A stretch of DNA of 6,770 nucleotides, from positions 1 to 6,770 of the forward strand of contig JANWZU010000167.1 of NCBI GenBank assembly GCA_025054795.1, given 5' to 3'. The first letter of the stretch is position 1, and each line of letters opens with the position of its first letter. The position numbers were made by a program, and so were the translations under genes. The notes beneath the pieces are model-generated. The model was given only the letters and a program-made list of their open reading frames with translations. It was not told where the DNA came from and did no database searches. Shown here piece after piece: positions 5,615-6,770 of this stretch. The stretch comes from Candidatus Caldarchaeum sp. (lineage in GTDB: Archaea; Thermoproteota; Nitrososphaeria_A; Caldarchaeales; Caldarchaeaceae).

Positions 5615-5622
5615 TATTTTTT
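5615..5622 (+). terminator. T-run terminator after the cupin gene
   Basis: TATTTTTT begins six bases after the cupin TGA (5607-5609), with no evident hairpin. Archaeal RNA polymerase commonly ends transcription at short U-tracts of this kind. The next gene has its own promoter downstream. Confidence 0.45.
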
Positions 5623-5697
5623 GAGAATGGCTAAAAGCATTAACTTCGAGAAATTTGTTCACGCGAGGATTCAATCATCATGAGCCGTGGGCAGACA

Positions 5698-5707
5698 CAT
5701 ATATAAG
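5698..5707 (+). promoter_or_regulatory. TATA box for the membrane protein / M6-like peptidase operon
   Basis: CATATATAAG is centred about 27 bases before the ATG at 5730. It decides the start of the next gene: a longer frame beginning at TTG 5655 would place this TATA box inside the coding sequence. Confidence 0.65.
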
Positions 5708-5729
5708 ACAAACAGAAGCTGTCTCTGTA

Positions 5730-6275
5730 ATGTTGTCTCCTGCTCTGATAGAGCCTCCTCCGCCTCCTGCTTGGGCTGACCCCTCTGTGTTTCTGACAGG
5801 ACTGGGCTGGGTTCTACTCCGGACCTTCGCTACTTTTGTGCTGGTTTTTGTGATAGGCCTTGTTTCCATCAAGGTTGTCGACCTGATTACCCCGGGAATC
5901 CGTGAGCTCTCCCTCGTCAGGAGCAGTCCGTTGGCTGTCGGCGTGTTCGCCGCCGGCTTCTTCATATATCTTGCGATGGGGTTCATCGCCTCGATGACCT
6001 CCCCGCTCCCCATAGGCGTGGAGACGGGCGTAGCCACTCTGGGAATCAGCCCAGCCGTCCTGCTTGCATACAAGCTGGTGAAGCTTCTAGCCGCAGTGCT
6101 TCTCTCCTACCTCTTCGCAGCAATATACTACCGTGTTCTGGCTAGGCTGGAGCCTTTCGGCCTCGACTTAGACGACGTGGACAAAGACCCTCTGGGAGTA
6201 GGCGTTTACCTGCTCGGGTACATGATTTTCTTGGGAGCCGTAGTGTACGTTGCGCTGACGCTTCCCACGGTGTAA
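5730..6275 (+). CDS. Four-helix membrane protein with internal duplication (DUF350-like)
   Basis: This 181-residue integral membrane protein has hydrophobic segments near residues 24-50, 67-90, 105-133 and 155-178, and a Pro-rich N-terminus (EPPPPPAW). Each half has a similar unit: a polar stretch, then a 'P-L-x-V-G-V' entry into a helix. The first is VVDLITPGIRELSLVRSSP followed by LAVGVFAAGFFIYLAM. The second is RLEPFGLDLDDVDKDP followed by LGVGVYLLGYMIFLG. The 'D-x-x-TP ... AVGV ... AG' pattern and the two-fold repeat recall the DUF350 (YjfL-like) family of unknown function; this is a tentative match. The start is ATG 5730, not the upstream in-frame TTG at 5655, because a TATA box sits about 27 bases before the ATG and would otherwise lie in the gene. 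The exported M6-like peptidase begins 22 bases after its stop, so the two are probably co-transcribed. Confidence 0.75.
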   Translation: MLSPALIEPPPPPAWADPSVFLTGLGWVLLRTFATFVLVFVIGLVSIKVVDLITPGIRELSLVRSSPLAVGVFAAGFFIYLAMGFIASMTSPLPIGVETGVATLGISPAVLLAYKLVKLLAAVLLSYLFAAIYYRVLARLEPFGLDLDDVDKDPLGVGVYLLGYMIFLGAVVYVALTLPTV

Positions 6276-6297
6276 GAGCCTCGGAAGGTGCGGCGGG

Positions 6298-6770
6298 TTG
6301 AGTGTCGAACCGTTGGCCGCATTCGTCGCCGCACTTGCTGTTTTCAGCCTCGCAGTCATACCAGCCGCAACGACTCAGCAGCAGGAGGTTGAATGGCATA
6401 AACCGGTACATTTCCTCGGCGCCCAGACTGTGCTGGTTCTTCTTGTTGAGTTCAGCGACGTGAAAATGCGTGTGTCGGCTAGACAGGTTGAGCAGATGGT
6501 CATGGCAGTTGACGAGTTTGTCCGCAGCTCGTCCTACGGAAAAGCATGGCTTGAATACCAAGTCCACCCCAACGTCATCACCCTCCCCAAGCCTATGAGC
6601 TACTACGGAGCTCCTAAAAGCGGCGCTCAGAGAGGAGACGACAACGCCAAGATAACCGAATACCATGCAACAATCATCAAGACAGCGAAGGAACGGGAGA
6701 GAATTGATATCTCTAGGTTCAGACACATTCTAGTGGTGCATGCCGGCAAAAACGAGGCGGTGGGCGGCAG
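6298..6770 (+). CDS. Exported M6-like metallopeptidase, N-terminal 157 residues (runs off right edge)
   Basis: The frame is open to the right edge. A hydrophobic stretch at residues 5-21, followed by IPAATTQQQ, looks like a signal peptide or anchor, although its n-region has no positive charge. The mature part has features of the M6 (immune inhibitor A-like) domain: TVLVLLVEFSDVK (44-56), an EFVRSSSYGKAWLEYQV segment (73-89), LPKPMSYYG (96-104), a helix at about 114-135, then ERIDISRFRHILVVHAGKNE (134-153). Members of this family act outside the cell. The catalytic HExxH helix would lie beyond the window, so activity cannot be judged. The start is TTG 6298: it has a GGAAGGTG-type Shine-Dalgarno (6283-6290) seven bases upstream, no ATG or GTG lies in frame after the upstream TGA at 6256-6258, and the gene sits 22 bases after the DUF350-like gene in one operon. 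Confidence 0.78.
   Translation, partial: MSVEPLAAFVAALAVFSLAVIPAATTQQQEVEWHKPVHFLGAQTVLVLLVEFSDVKMRVSARQVEQMVMAVDEFVRSSSYGKAWLEYQVHPNVITLPKPMSYYGAPKSGAQRGDDNAKITEYHATIIKTAKERERIDISRFRHILVVHAGKNEAVGG

Noticed and set aside
6142..6726. Long minus-strand frame (194 codons) opposite the peptidase start
   Set aside because: It is antisense to two well-supported plus-strand genes and has no domain features.

Overview
The window looks like a piece of an archaeal chromosome with moderate-to-high GC. Almost every confident gene has an AT-rich TATA-like element centred about 26-30 bases before its start codon, with no room for a normal 5' leader. That is the layout of leaderless archaeal transcription. 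GTG and TTG starts are common. The gene set (AbrB/PIN pair, small wHTH regulators, secreted M6-like peptidase) would suit a thermophilic Thermoproteota or Nitrososphaeria/Caldarchaeales-type lineage, but that placement is an inference. No rRNA, tRNA, CRISPR array or insertion sequence was recognised.

Layout. Positions 1-387 hold the start of a minus-strand zinc-ribbon protein that runs off the left edge. It is divergent from a DUF429-family protein (472-1068, plus), and the two share an 84-base promoter region. The DUF429 gene overlaps, tail to tail by 17 bases, a minus-strand ring-cleaving dioxygenase of the two-domain glyoxalase fold (1052-2092). Just upstream of that, on the same strand, is an NCS1-family nucleobase-type permease (2136-3422). 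The pair suggests uptake of a cyclic compound and oxidative ring opening, although each gene has its own TATA element.

The middle (3423-4312) is degenerate. It carries the remains of a toxin-antitoxin module: a truncated, frameshifted AbrB-like antitoxin (4024-4210) joined by an ATGA overlap to a PIN-domain toxin (3667-4027). The toxin has one frameshift, but its acidic residues can all still be read across the two frames. An AT-rich block with a palindrome lies in front of it.

Positions 4313-5096 hold an overlapping minus-strand pair: a small HTH-like protein and a winged-helix protein with an N-terminal membrane anchor. An unusual cluster of CATCACG heptamers lies within both genes and next to their TATA box. 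A divergent single-domain cupin follows (5229-5609, plus), ending in a T-run. Last comes a plus-strand operon with a four-helix, internally duplicated DUF350-like membrane protein (5730-6275; its start is corrected here) and the N-terminal part of an exported M6-like metallopeptidase (6298 to the right edge).
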